Of a stretch of DNA of 64,000 nucleotides, positions 43,571 to 54,089 are shown piece by piece. Positions within the stretch are counted from its first letter, which is position 1; each line of letters opens with the position of its first letter. The stretch spans positions 83,082,713 to 83,146,712 of the forward strand of contig NC_030816.1 in NCBI RefSeq assembly GCF_001704415.2, read 5' to 3'. The notes beneath the pieces are model-generated. The model worked only from the letters and a program-made list of their open reading frames with translations. It was not told where the DNA came from and ran no database searches. This DNA comes from Capra hircus. Its lineage: Eukaryota > Chordata > Mammalia > Artiodactyla > Bovidae. The translations under genes and the position numbers were made by a program.

Positions 43571-44779
43571 GTGAACCACAAGCTTCCAGATGTTCAAGCT
43601 GAATTTAGAAAAGGCAGAGGAACCAGAGATCAAATTGCCAACATCCACTGGATCATGGAAAAAGCAAGAGAGTTCCAGAAAAACATCTATTTCTGCTTTA
43701 TTGACTATGCCAAAGCCTTTGACTGTGTGGATCACAATAAACTGTGGAAAATTCTGCAAGAGATGGGAATACCAGAACACCTGACCTGACTCTTGAGAAA
43801 CCTGTATGCAGGTCAGGAAGCAACAGTGAGAACTGGACATGGAACAACAGACTGGTTCCAAATAGGAAAAGGAGTACGTCAAGGCTGTATATTGTCACCC
43901 TGCTTATTTAACTTATATGCAGAGTACATCATAAGAAAATCTGGGCTGGATGAAGCACAAGCTGGAATCAAAATTGCTGGGAGAAATATCAATAAGCTCA
44001 GATATGCAGATGACATCACCCTTATGGCAGAAAGTGAAGAACTAAAGAGCTCTTGATGAATATGAAAGAGGAGTGTGAAAAAGTTGACTTAAAGCTCAAT
44101 ATTCAGAAAACTAAGATCATGGCATCTGGTCCTATCACTTCATGGCAAATAGATAGGGAAACAGTGGAAACAGTGGCTGACTTTATTTTGGGGGCTCCAA
44201 AATCACTGCAGATGGTGACTGCTGCCATGAAATTAAAAGACACTTGCTCCTTGGAAGGAAAGTTATGACCAACCTAGACAGCATATTAAAAACCAGAGAC
44301 ATTACCTTGCCAACAAAGGTCTATCTAGTCAAGGCTATGGTTTTTCCGGTAGTCATGTGTGGATTTGAGAGTTGGACTGTAAAGAAAGCTGAGCACCGAA
44401 GAATTGATGCTTTTGTACTGTGATGTTGGAGAAGACTCTTGACAGTCCCTTGGACTGCAAGGAGATCCAACCAGTCCATCCTAAAGGAGATCAATCCTGG
44501 GTGTTCATTGGAAGGACTGATGTTGAAACTGAACTCCAATACTTTGGCCACCTGATGTGAAGAACTGACTCATTGGAAAAGACCCCGATGCTGGAAAAGA
44601 TTGAGAGCAGGAGGAGAAGCGGATGACAGAGGATGAGATGGTTGGATGGCATCACCGACTCAATAAACTTGAGTTTATTTGGTAAACTCTGGGAGTTGGT
44701 GATGGACAGGGAGGCCTGGCTTGCTGCAGTTCCTGGGGTCACAAAGAGTTGGACATGACTGAGTGACTGAACTTAACTG
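43571..44779 (+). pseudogene. BovB RT core and C-terminus, broken
   Basis: FIDYAKAFDCVDHNKLW (about 43697-43747) carries the first catalytic Asp. A TGA at 43787-43789 follows (HLT*LLRN). RYADD (YADD codons 44003-44014) carries the other catalytic Asp pair, both intact. The frame breaks at about 44054 (GAACTAAAGAGCTCTTGA). C-terminal RRIDAF/ARRSNQSI blocks follow in other frames. Not functional. Confidence 0.92.
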
Positions 44780-44790
44780 ATGGGGACAGT

Positions 44791-45157
44791 GGACAGAGCC
44801 TACATTCCAAGGTCAGGGGTGGGGGATGAGCAGTCTTTGTGCACCCAGGTCCAGTTCTCAGGTCAACAACAGTCACTTCCTTCCAGTTACCTCCTCCAAC
44901 AGGAAGTCAGAGTTCACAACTGCAGATGGTCAGGCCCCCACTGCAATGAACAATAGTCACCAAGCCAGGGGTCATGTACTCACCACATAGCTATGAGTTC
45001 ACACTTGCCCTGAAACAATAATTATTTCCCAGTGATGTGTATATGTATGTGTGTGTGCACACGCACAGGAATTCTTGGATCCAAGCAGTACTTGGTGCTA
45101 TATAAAATACAGCTCAGAGAACATTAGAGTCTTCAGTTCCTAGAATGAAAGACTCTT
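44791..45157. other. Single-copy sequence
   Basis: No repeat or exon recognised. A short TG-rich part lies at 45036-45066. Confidence 0.4.
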
Positions 45158-45167
45158 TCCAAAAGAA

Positions 45168-45371
45168 AGTGAAGTGAAGTCGCTCAGTCGTCCGACTCTT
45201 TCAACCCCATGGACTGTAACCTATCAGGCTCCTCCATCCACGGGATTTTCCAGGCAAGAGTGCTGGAGTGGATTGCCATTTCCTTCTCCAGGGGGTCTTC
45301 CTAACCCAGGGATCAAACCTGGGTCTCCCGCATTGCAGGCAGATACTTTACTATCTGAACCACCAGGGAAA
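45168..45371 (-). mobile_element. Bov-tA SINE with TSD
   Basis: Reversed element from GTGAAGTGAAGTCGCTCAG to CCACCAGGGAAA. TSD TCCAAAAGAA (45158-45167 and 45372-45381). Confidence 0.95.
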
Positions 45372-45381
45372 TCCAAAAGAA

Positions 45382-46024
45382 CATGTTCCCAAATATCACC
45401 AATTTTCATAATGAGAGAGAACTGTTCTGGGAATTGATGAAATTCTCAGTAAGGGTATTGTTTAGATGAATGTTCTAATATCAACCCTGCCCAATATGCT
45501 CTCAGGAACAACATGGCAAGAAAACATAGATAAGCCATCAACAAAGTAAGAGGATATTTCTTCATCCTCGAAAAGAAAAAGAGGGATATGATTGTTTTTG
45601 AACTTGGGCATCCTAACCAGTGCAGGGTGAGTCAAGTTCTGTGAAGTTGATTTGTAGCTAGTGATGACAAGTGGAGAAGAGAATGACGTTTGATTGAAGA
45701 AGAAATAGAAAAAAAAAGTGATTCTCCTCAGGCGCAAGATCGTGTGATGAACTGTTACTTCCCCATGAGCATACATTTTCCTTCCTTAGACCAGAGGAGT
45801 AGGCAGGTCTGCTTCCCACCACCCTGGCCGATGACGCTGGATCGGGGAGGTGCGGCTCTTGCCTTTGGTTTGAGAAGTCCAGAGATCAGGTGAGCGGCGC
45901 TTCCAGTGCAGGAAGAGAGTGGTACAACCACCAGGGTGTTTCCTCTGCCTTCTCCCACTCCTCTGATCCAAATCACCTCCAGCGCAGGGGAAGAGCAGGG
46001 AAGCAAGCATGAAAAGTGGAAAAA
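45382..46024. other. Single-copy sequence with a candidate exon
   Basis: No repeat recognised. Splice-like signals frame 45790-45889 (separate entry). Confidence 0.4.
45790..45889 (+). other. Candidate 100-base exon
   Basis: ACATTTTCCTTCCTTAG ends at 45789 (good acceptor) and GATCAG|GTGAGC follows 45889 (near-consensus donor). The enclosed 100 bases are open in the frame DQRSRQVCFPPPWPM... but match no known protein. GC and CpG rise locally (about 45825-45900). It could be an exon of an unrecognised or non-coding transcript, or chance. Confidence 0.25.
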
Positions 46025-46229
46025 AGTGTCAGTCGCTCAGTAGTGCCCGACTCTGTGACTCCATGGACGGTAGCCCACCAGGCTGCTCTGTCCATGGAAT
46101 TCTCCAGGCAAGAGTACTGGAGTGGGTTGCCATTTCCTTCTCCAGGGAATCTTCCTGACCCAGGGATCCAACCCAGCCTTCCTGCATTGCAGGCGGACTC
46201 TTAACCATCTGAGCCACCAGGGAAGCCCT
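46025..46229 (-). mobile_element. Bov-tA SINE
   Basis: Reversed element from GTGTCAGTCGCTCAGTAGTG to GAGCCACCAGGGAAGCCC. Complete. Confidence 0.94.
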
Positions 46230-46909
46230 TGAAGAAGGGTTTCACATCCCTTAATGCCTGGATTGTAAGCTGAATTGAGAAAAACCTCAGCTTTTAGTGC
46301 ACGCCTTGCAGAGAATGCAGGGACAAACCAAGGGGCGAACACAGCAGTCAGCCTGGAAGAACGGAAGGAAGACACCACCTGGACTGACCTTCCACCATGC
46401 CCATGGAGGAGGGGGGGCTCTGCATGTGCACCTCACCTGACCTCTGGGGCCTTACAGCTATCAGTAAAACGATGGCCACTCTCAGACACATGCGCCAAAG
46501 GCCTGGATGAAGTCATTGTTATTATGCTCATTTTCAAAGGGAACATTTCCTCTCTAGAGTGGGGATCTTTGCCAAACTGCTTAGTTACCAAGTATGTGTT
46601 TGCAGTTGTATTTACAAACTCAGCCCTTCCCTCCCCTGTTTCAATCACCAGGAACCCCATTGGTTTACGTCCCAATGCCTGGCTTTGAGACCCGCTGCCA
46701 GCAGAGCTCCTTTCTAATAGCTGCACCAAGAGGGCTGTTCCCCCAGGACAGCCATCGTCAGAGGCCAAGTTCACTCATCTCTAGCTGTGCATCCATCGCC
46801 TCACTCCCTCCGTGTCCCCAGTCGATGCGGCTACTGCACCAGCCACTCTGCTGGGCATCAAGGGCACCTGGACAATGCATGGTAAAGCTCTTACTGCACA
46901 TGAGGCTTA
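46230..46909. other. Single-copy sequence
   Basis: No young repeat. Open frames of up to 151 codons on + and 113 on - without recognised domains. Confidence 0.4.
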
Positions 46910-47120
46910 ACTCCAGGGACTTGACATATCCTGACATATATGTAACCCTCACAACAGCGGTAGGGAGAAGATGTGAATGTTCCCATTTTACAGAAGAGCA
47001 AATAGAGGCACAGAGCACTGTAAGCAACATGGCCAGTGTCACAGTATGACCAAGTGTTGGAGCCACAGTTTGGCCCAGGAATTCTGCAGACAGAGCTCCT
47101 GCACTGTAATAAGGCCTCAG
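46910..47120 (+). mobile_element. MIR SINE
   Basis: Collinear with MIR: ATATGTAACCCTCACAACAG, CCCATTTTACAGAAGAGCAAA, AGGCACAGAGCACTGTAAG, GTCACAGTATGACCAAGTG, GGAGCCACAGTTTGGCCCAG. Confidence 0.85.
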
Positions 47121-47645
47121 GACCCAGCAGCAGGATCAGGACACTCTCGCAGGTCGCCAGTGTGGGGCAGCAGGCTGGGTGACATCCTAGAGGGGGACTC
47201 GGGGAACCACGGGGCCCTGGAGGGTGTCCGACTTGACCTGGGGTCCTCCGCACTGAAGACGCAATGCCTGCAATTTCTCTCACTGGCCTTGGAGCCCCAA
47301 AATCATCATGGCAACATCTCAGATGTTCACCTCAGGGCTTCAAGACCAACTTAAGACATAAAGTCACGGGCGAATGAAAGGTGGCCTCCAGTGTGTGTGG
47401 ACATAGCGTCCACGGTTCAGTGGCTCCACATCTCCCTTCCTGCGGCAATAGAGGGCATGTATCATCTAAAAGGAGCATTGTTTAAGGCTGTAGCCCTGGA
47501 CAGCTCATTGCCTCCGAGGGGCTGCCAGGCCTGGCTCCCTTAGCACGTGGGACTTTCTCATCTTAGCCTGTTTCGGGGCTGCTGCTCTCCGCCTGCCCTC
47601 TGGACCGCAGGGTCTGCTGCTGCTGTGGACACACAGACCTTCACT
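47121..47645. other. Single-copy, GC-rich
   Basis: No repeat or exon recognised. CTGCTGCTGCTG occurs at about 47615. Confidence 0.4.
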
Positions 47646-48030
47646 CACAGGCATTCCTCAGCACCCACCCCATGCCAGGCGCTGGTCCAGGCGCTGGCAA
47701 TACCGCAGTGAACGAACAGGAGAGTAATTGCCCTCGTGGAGGCAGTGGAGGACAGATGGACAGAGTGAGCGCATGCATGCTCAGGGGCTTCAGTCGTGTC
47801 CAGCTCTTTGCGACCCCATGGACTGTAGCCTGCCAGGCTCCTCTGTCCATGGGATTCTCCATGCAAGAATATTGGAGTGGGTTGCCATTTCCCTCTCCAA
47901 AATGAGGGAGTGAGGCATGCAAATAACCAGGGCAAGTATTCTAGGCATCAGTCGTGGAAAGGTCCTGAGGCGGGCATGCATCTGACCCACCAAACGTTCC
48001 AAGGCTCATGGAGCAGGGCTCACAAACAAA
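47646..48030 (-). mobile_element. L2 3' end split by a Bov-tA
   Basis: Reversed L2 end: CCATGCCAGGCGCTGGTCC, ATACCGCAGTGAACGAACAG, TTGCCCTCGTGGAGGCAG, then after the SINE AAAGGTCCTGAGGCGGGCA and GTTCCAAGGCTCATGGAGC. Confidence 0.75.
47778..47907 (-). mobile_element. Bov-tA SINE, short, with TSD
   Basis: Only the tail-side half in reverse (GGGGCTTCAGTCGTGTCC to TTTCCCTCTCCAAAATG). TSD GAGTGAGCGCATGCA (47763-47777) and GAGTGAGGCATGCA (47908-47921). Confidence 0.92.
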
Positions 48031-48114
48031 TGTCACCAACAAATGTCACCATCCCACTGTCCCCTGAAAGAACAGGGGTGGGGGTGATTAGGGGAGCAGG
48101 GCTCACAAACAAAT
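48011..48114. repeat. 21-bp direct repeat pair
   Basis: GAGCAGGGCTCACAAACAAA plus T occurs at 48011-48031 and, identically, at 48094-48114. ACAAATGTCACC is also doubled between them (about 48026-48050). A local duplication beside the L2. Confidence 0.93.
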
Positions 48115-48206
48115 AAAATTCAAATAAAACCACCTCTTGCCTAACTTTAAAGTCAATCTCCCTGTGGTCAGCTGAGACTTCTAATTTGGTTAGCTGGTTT
48201 TGTTTT

Positions 48207-48501
48207 GTTGCTATTCAGTTACTCAGTTGTGTCTGACTCTTTGTGACCCCATGGACTGCAGCACTCCAGGCTTCCCTGTCCATCACTAACTCCCAGAGCT
48301 TGCTCAAACTCAAGTCCATTGAGTCAATGATGCCATCCAGCCATCTCATCCTCTGTTGTCCCCTTTTTCTCCTGCTTTCAATCTTTCCCAGCATCAAGGT
48401 CTTTTCCAATGAGTCAGTTCTTCCCATCAGGTGGCCAAAGTGTTGGAGTTTCAGCTTCAGCATCAGTCCTTCCAATGAACATTCAGGGTTGATTTCCTCT
48501 A
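48207..48501 (-). mobile_element. BovB 3' end with TSD
   Basis: Reversed copy from GTTGCTATTCAGTTACTCAG to TTGATTTCCTCT. TSD GGTTTTGTTTT (48196-48206 and 48502-48512). Confidence 0.95.
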
Positions 48502-48606
48502 GGTTTTGTTTTAATCTTGTTTAATAGTTTATCTTCAAACTGCCTTCCTGGGGCTATGTAGTCCTATCTATAGAGTCAGAAATCACAGAATTTTCAAGTT
48601 AGAAAT

Positions 48607-48700
48607 GCTGTTTGAGATCCCTCAGGCTGTTCCCCATTTTACAGATAACAATACCAAGGTCCAAGGAGGTTTGGTCACAAGTTCAAGTTCCCTCTTCTAC
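48607..48700 (+). mobile_element. MIR fragment
   Basis: TTCCCCATTTTACAGATAAC, CCAAGGTCCAAGGAGG and TTTGGTCACAAGTTC follow the MIR core order. Confidence 0.65.
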
Positions 48701-48707
48701 CTGTGTA

Positions 48708-48909
48708 GAAGTGAAGTGAGGTCGATCAGTTGTGTCCGACTCTTTGTGACCCCATGGACTGTGGCCTACCAGGCTTTTCCATCCATGGGATTCTCCAGGC
48801 GAGAATACTGGAGTGGGTTGCCATTTCCTTCTCCAGGAGATCTTCCCAACCCAGGGACTGAACCTGGGTCTCCCACATTGTAGGCCGTTGCTTTACCATC
48901 TGAGCCACC
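48708..48909 (-). mobile_element. Bov-tA SINE
   Basis: Reversed element from AGAAGTGAAGTGAGGTCG to CCATCTGAGCCACC. It directly abuts the MIR. Confidence 0.93.
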
Positions 48910-49351
48910 GCATGGGTAGAGCAGGGGTTAAAATGCCTCTGCTGTCTCTTAGCCTAAACTGCTACTGCCCAAAGCCTCAGGATTCTCTTCTCTAATGTCA
49001 TAGCTATTTCTGTACTAAACGTAACAGGCTCAGAGATAAAATTTCTGAAAATCCTAAACTCGGTTCAGTAGTTTTAATCAAAACATCCTATGCTCTTCTG
49101 CCTTCCTGGTTTCTCTGCTTGCTTCTGTGACTCCTTCACCCTCATATTTTTTTACTGCCTTTTATTCTCATTTCTACATAAAAGAATCCCATCTACTTCT
49201 AAATGTGCCTTCTGTGTTCAGTGGCATCTGTTTCCAACCATCTTAGTACCTGACAGTCCACAGTGTAACCTCTAGACTGCCGTGTGTCTCAAGAGGACAT
49301 ATGGCACCAAGTTTTATAGAGATTTGAATGAAGAGCGGAGTTGAGAATAGA
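48910..49351. other. Single-copy sequence
   Basis: Nothing recognised. Confidence 0.4.
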
Positions 49352-49363
49352 GTAATTATGATT

Positions 49364-49578
49364 GTGCGTAGCCGCTCAGTCATGTCCAACTCTTCACAAC
49401 CCCATGGACTGTAGTCCGCCAGGGTCCTCTGTCCATGGGATTCTCCAGGCAAGAATACTAGAATGAGTAGTCATTTCTTTCTCCAGGGGATCTTCTTGAT
49501 CCAGGAATCAAACCTATATCTCCTGTGGCTCCTGCATTGTAGGCAGATTCTTTACAGTCTGAACCCCCAGGGAAGCCC
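49364..49578 (-). mobile_element. Bov-tA SINE with TSD
   Basis: Reversed element, GTGCGTAGCCGCTCAGTC to CCCCCAGGGAAGCCC. TSD GTAATTATGATT perfect (49352-49363 and 49579-49590). Confidence 0.96.
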
Positions 49579-49739
49579 GTAATTATGATTACACATGCTT
49601 TATTCACCTTCATGTTCATTTGCTAAGGATAATGTTGAAATAAAATCTTCCAGGATAGGAAGTTGCCTGTGAATGAAACTTTGGCGTCAACCTTTTGAAG
49701 GGCCCTCTCCCACAACTCACAGATCTATGCACTTTTCTT

Positions 49740-49740
<1 letters not shown>

Positions 49741-49783
<43 letters not shown>
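49741..49783. repeat. (TACA)n(TA)n microsatellite
   Basis: About six TACA units followed by about nine TA units, at the tail end of a minus-strand CHR-type SINE. Confidence 0.97.
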
Positions 49784-49784
<1 letters not shown>

Positions 49785-49895
49785 GACTGTTCTAGGTGTT
49801 AGTTGCATAGGTCTAGTTTCCTGACCAGGGATCAAACCCAGGCCCCCTATGTTGGGAGCACAGAATCATAGCCACTCGACCACCAGGAAAGTCTC
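49784..49895 (-). mobile_element. CHR-type SINE, truncated
   Basis: Reversed: TAGTTTCCTGACCAGGGATC, AAACCCAGGCCCCCTATG, CGACCACCAGGAAAGTC (head). The body is short; the tail is replaced by the microsatellite. Confidence 0.8.
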
Positions 49896-50189
49896 TGAAA
49901 TTTTCTACTTGGGTAACTAGTCACATATAATTTGGTAAAGCAAGTGCAGACCAAAAAAGAGACAGAGATCTGAAGGCTTAGAGCCTTCTTCTATTTGTCC
50001 CCACCGCCGACAACTCCAGAGGAGGCTGGTCTTGTCACTGGGGTTCTTTTGTTAAGGGCAGAAAGAATACTTCTTCCTTTGTAAGCAGTAATGTAAAAGC
50101 CAGCTCTTTATTACTTTGAGTGACTCCTAAGTGTCCTACAGCTGTGTCCTTTTATTTGTTCTGAAGTCTCAGAGGAGGCACGATGAACT

Positions 50190-50720
50190 CGGCCAAGAGA
50201 GTAGGGGTGGTGAGGGAGGGGGGACTCGAGGAAGGCATCCAGAAGGAGCTGAGCCTTGAAGAACTGCCCTCTCCCCACCCCCGGCAAACAGGGCAAGGAG
50301 CAGGGGATGGGCTCTCCAAGCAGAAGCAGCTGTGGGGGGGTTGCGAGGGAGGCTGTGTGTTAGGGGGCCGCCCAGGTTTGGTGGATGCGGCCCAAGGTGG
50401 GCTTTTCATACCAAGCAAAGGGACCGCCTGTAGCATGAGGTCCTCATTTGGGGTCTAGAGAGTAAGTTTTTGGAAATTTTTGTTATTGTCTTGAAACTGT
50501 CTGTGTGTCTGTTTATTTTTCATAAACTTTTCAAAGACACATGTGACCCCCAGTAGTTTAAAAACAACTGCTGGAGAGGATGAGAGCCACAGGAGGGATT
50601 TTAAGGACAAGAGCAACCTGGTCATGTTTTTGCAGGTCTCTGTAATGAGAATGTGGAGAATGGACGCCAGGGGAGCCAGGTGGGCAGCATGGAACTAGTG
50701 AGAAGCATGATGAGGGGGCC
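50190..50720 (-). mobile_element. L2 fragment
   Basis: GAGGAAGGCATCCAGAAGGAG, GAGCCTTGAAGAACTG on the left and CAACCTGGTCATGTTTTTGC, GAGAATGTGGAGAATGGACG on the right follow the reversed L2 3' coding order. Diverged, with unrelated-looking sequence between. Confidence 0.5.
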
Positions 50721-51080
50721 TGGGTAGAGGGAATGGTGGGCACTGAGCCAGATGCCTCCTGCAGGGCAGGGGGCAGGGGACCGAGTTTTAAACATCAGGA
50801 GGGCACCATGGAAGATTTTAGAACCTTCCACGGGTAGAGGAGGTGGAAAAAGAGAGGAATCTGACAGGAGGCCCTGGATTTCAAGCATAGGTAATGACAT
50901 GATGTTATCAACAAACAAGGCAGGGAAACCACTGTGAAGTGAGGGTGATGGATTCAGCCTTAGACACTTGATACTTGAGCTTCCCATGGCAAAGATGCTC
51001 AGAGATGGTTAAAAACACATCCAAAGCTGTGGGGTGATCAGACATAGATAGAAAATATCATTAACGTGCCTTTAGGCGTC
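50721..51080. other. Unassigned sequence
   Basis: Possibly more L2 on the left side. No gene seen. Confidence 0.35.
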
Positions 51081-51466
51081 AAAGGTCGGTCTAGTCAAAG
51101 CTATGGTTTTTCCAGTAGTCATGTATGGATGTGAGAGCTGGGCCACAAAGAAAGCTGAACGCCGAAGAATTACTGCTTTTGAACTGTGGTGCTGGAGAAG
51201 ACTCTCGAGAGTCCCTTGGACTGCAAGATCAAACCAGTCAATCCTAAAGTAAATCAACCCTGAACATTCATTGGAAGACTGATGCTGAAGCTGAAGCTCC
51301 AATACTTTGGCCACCTGATGTGAAGAGCTGACTCATTAGAAAAAACCTTGATGCTGGGAAAGACTGAAGGCAGGAGGAGAAGGGGACGACAGAGGCAGAT
51401 GGCTGTCATGCTGCAGTCCACGGGGTCTCAAAGAGTTGGACACAACTTGCCGGCTGAACAACAACA
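51081..51466 (+). mobile_element. BovB 3' end
   Basis: From GGTCGGTCTAGTCAAAGC to GGACACAACTTGCCGGCTG. Internal losses near 51225 and 51395 (GACAGAGGCAGATGGCTG). No open frame. Confidence 0.93.
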
Positions 51467-51809
51467 AGGTGACAGTTTGAATCGTGAAATAATCAATCTT
51501 ATCTGCAGAGAAAATGAGTCAGGAGGATGGAGACAGGCAGGAGACAGAAGCCTGTGACACGTCAACATTTAAAGAGGAAAGAGAAGGGCAAGTCATGAAG
51601 GAGGCAAGGGAAATGACTGGTGGAGGGTGAAGGAGGGTCACAGGGTACACAAGTCAGTAAGACAAGCCCTAGGAGCCATTCACTGGACTTTGCAAGTAGA
51701 ACACTATTGGTTACCTGAGCTGCAACAATCACACTCCCTTGATCTAGGGAAGAAGGAAGAAATATGGTTACTGATTTTAAATGTTTGAAAAGTAATGAAG
51801 AAGAAACAA
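51467..51809. other. Single-copy sequence
   Basis: Nothing recognised. Confidence 0.4.
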
Positions 51810-52430
51810 CTAGTGCATTGATCCATTCAGGATTCTGTAACAAAATACCACAGACCAGGTGACTTATAAACAGAAATCTACTTCTCACAGTTCTGGAGGC
51901 TGGAAGCCCAAAGATTTAGGGTCTGGTGAGAGCACACTACTAGACTGCAGACCGCTGACTTCCTGATGTGTCCTCACTGAGAGGAAGGGGCAAAAGAACT
52001 CTCTGGGGTCTTTTTGTTGCTGCTGCTGCTAAGTCGCTTCAGTCGTGTATGACTCTGTGTGACCCCATAGACGGCAGCCCACTAGGCTCCTCTGTCCCTG
52101 GGATTCTCCAGGCAGGAATACTGGAGTGGGTTGCCATTTCCTTCTCCAATGCATGAAAGTGAAAAGTAAAAGTGAAGCCGTTCAGTCATGCCCAACTCTT
52201 AGCAACCTACCAGGCTCCTCCGTCCGTGGGATTTTCCAGGCAAGAGTACTGGAGTGGGTTGCCATTGCCTTCTCCTGGGGTCTCTTTAAAAGGGCACTAA
52301 TCCCATTCATGAGTGCTCCACCCTCCTGACCGAATCACCTCCCACTGGCCCCACTTCCTAAGACCATCACATTAGAGACTAGGTTTCAACATGTGAATTT
52401 GGGCAGATGCAAATACTCAGACTGGAGGTT
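51810..52430 (-). mobile_element. MLT1-type LTR split by Bov-A2
   Basis: Reversed MaLR LTR: GTAACAAAATACCACAGACC, CTCACAGTTCTGGAGGCTGG, TGATGTGTCCTCACTGAGAG, then after the SINE AAAGGGCACTAATCCCATTC, CATCACATTAGAGACTAGG and TTTCAACATGTGAATTTGGG, in order. Confidence 0.85.
52016..52273 (-). mobile_element. Bov-A2 SINE with TSD
   Basis: Reversed pair of monomers with (GCT)n at the left end. TSD CTGGGGTCTTTTT (52003-52015) and CTGGGGTCTCTTT (52274-52286), inside the LTR. The second monomer lacks about 20 bases (TTAGCAACCTACCAGG). Confidence 0.95.
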
Positions 52431-52683
52431 AGTGTAAATCGCCACATGGAGAATATGAAATGAGAAAGAAAGAGAGCAAGTGTTAGAGTGGTAGCTAGAG
52501 ATGGAGTAGAGCCCAGGGGACTGGAGTGTGCTAACACTTGGAGGGGACAGTGAAAGATGGAGAGGGAAGTGCAAACTCAGGAAGGAGGGGGAAGCTGGTG
52601 GGCATGGGCCTCTGAGGAGACAGTGACCTTTGTGGCATAGGTCAGCTTTCTTTTCTCTTTTCTATTGTATATATTCATACTTA

Positions 52684-54080
52684 ATATGCACTCAATATGT
52701 CAGCAAACTTGGAAAACTCAGCAGTGGCCACAGGACTGGAAAAGGTCAGTTTTCATTCCAATCCCAAAGAAAGGCAATGCCAAAGAATGCTCAAACTACC
52801 GCACAGTTGCACTCATTTCACACGCTAGCAAAGTAATGCTCAAAATTCTCCAAGCCAGGCTTCAACAGTGAACCACAAACTTCCAGATGTTCAAGCTGAA
52901 TTTAGAAAAGGCAGAGGAACCAGAGATCAAATTGCCAACATCCACTGGATCATGGAAAAAGCAAGAGAGTTCCAGAAAAACATCTCCTTCTGCTTTATTG
53001 ACTATGCCAACACCTTTGACTCTGTGGACCACAACAAACTGGAAAATTCTGAAAGAGATGGGAATACTAGACCACCTGACCTGCCTTTTGAGAAACATGT
53101 ATGCAGGTCAGGAAGCAATAGCTAGAACTGGACATGGAACAACAGACTGGTTCCAAATAGGAAAAGGAGTACATCAAGGCTGTATATTGTCACCCTGCTT
53201 ATTTAACTTATATGCAGAGTACATCATGAGAAATGCTCGGCTGGAGGAAGCACAAGCTGGAATCAGGATTGCTGGGAGAAATATCAATAATCTCAGATAC
53301 ACAGATGACACCACCCTTTTGGCAGAAAGTGAAGAAGACCTAAAGAGACTCTTGATGAATGTGAAAGAGGAGAATGAAAAAGTTGGTTTAAAATTCAACA
53401 TTCAGAAAACTAAGATCATGGCATCTGGTCCCATCACTTCATGGCAAATAGACAGAGAAACAGTAGAAACAGTGACAGACTATTTTGGGGGGCTCCAAAA
53501 TCACTGCAGTTGGTGACTGCAGCCATAAAGTGAAAAGACGCTTACTCCTTGGAAGGATAATTGTGACCAACCTAGACAGCATATTGAAAAGCAGAGACAT
53601 TACTTTGTTAACAAAGTCTGTCTAGTCAAAGCTATGGTTTTTCCAGTGGTCATGTATGGATGTGAGAGTTGGACTATAAAGAAAGCTGAGGGCCAAAGAA
53701 TTGATGCTTTTGAACTGTGGTGCTGGATAAGGCTCTTGAGTGTCCCTTGGACTGCAAGGAGGTCCAACCAGCCCATCCTCAAGGAAATCAGTCCTGAATA
53801 TATTCATTGGAAGGACTGAGGCTGAAGCTGAAAGTCCAATAATTTGGCCACCTGATGTGAAGAACTGACTCATTGGAAAAGACCCTGATGCTGGGAAGAT
53901 TGAAGGCAGGAGGAGAAGGGGATGACAGAGGATGAGATAGCTGGATGTCATCACCGACTCAATGGACATGAATCTGAGTAAACTCTAGGAGCTGGCAATG
54001 GACAGGGAGGCCTGATGTGCTGCAGTTCATGGGGTCTCAAAGAGTCGGACACAACTGAGCGACTGAACTGAACTGAACTG
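52684..54080 (+). mobile_element. BovB, 1.4 kb, with TSD and broken RT
   Basis: Begins in the RT N-terminal region (CAATATGTCAGCAAACTTGG) and ends GACTGAACTGAACTGAACTG. TSD ATACTTA (52677-52683 and 54081-54087). The + frame 52887-53516 reads most of the RT core, but the catalytic motif is LRYTDD (Ala to Thr; both Asp kept, about 53293-53310) and the first-Asp block is in another frame (FIDYANTFDSVDHNKL, 52990-53040). Shares the CAACAGTGAACC four-base loss with the 42107 copy. Confidence 0.95.
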
Positions 54081-54089
54081 ATACTTACA

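Larger units (their letters stand above)
42107..44779 (+). mobile_element. BovB, longest copy (2.67 kb), with TSD
   Basis: 5'-truncated inside the endonuclease domain; otherwise continuous through linker, RT and 3' end (GAGTGACTGAACTTAACTG). TSD ATGGTGACAGT (42096-42106) and ATGGGGACAGT (44780-44790). Shares derived changes with the 52684 copy. BovB is an RTE-type LINE known for spread between reptiles and ruminants; this copy is dead. Confidence 0.96.
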
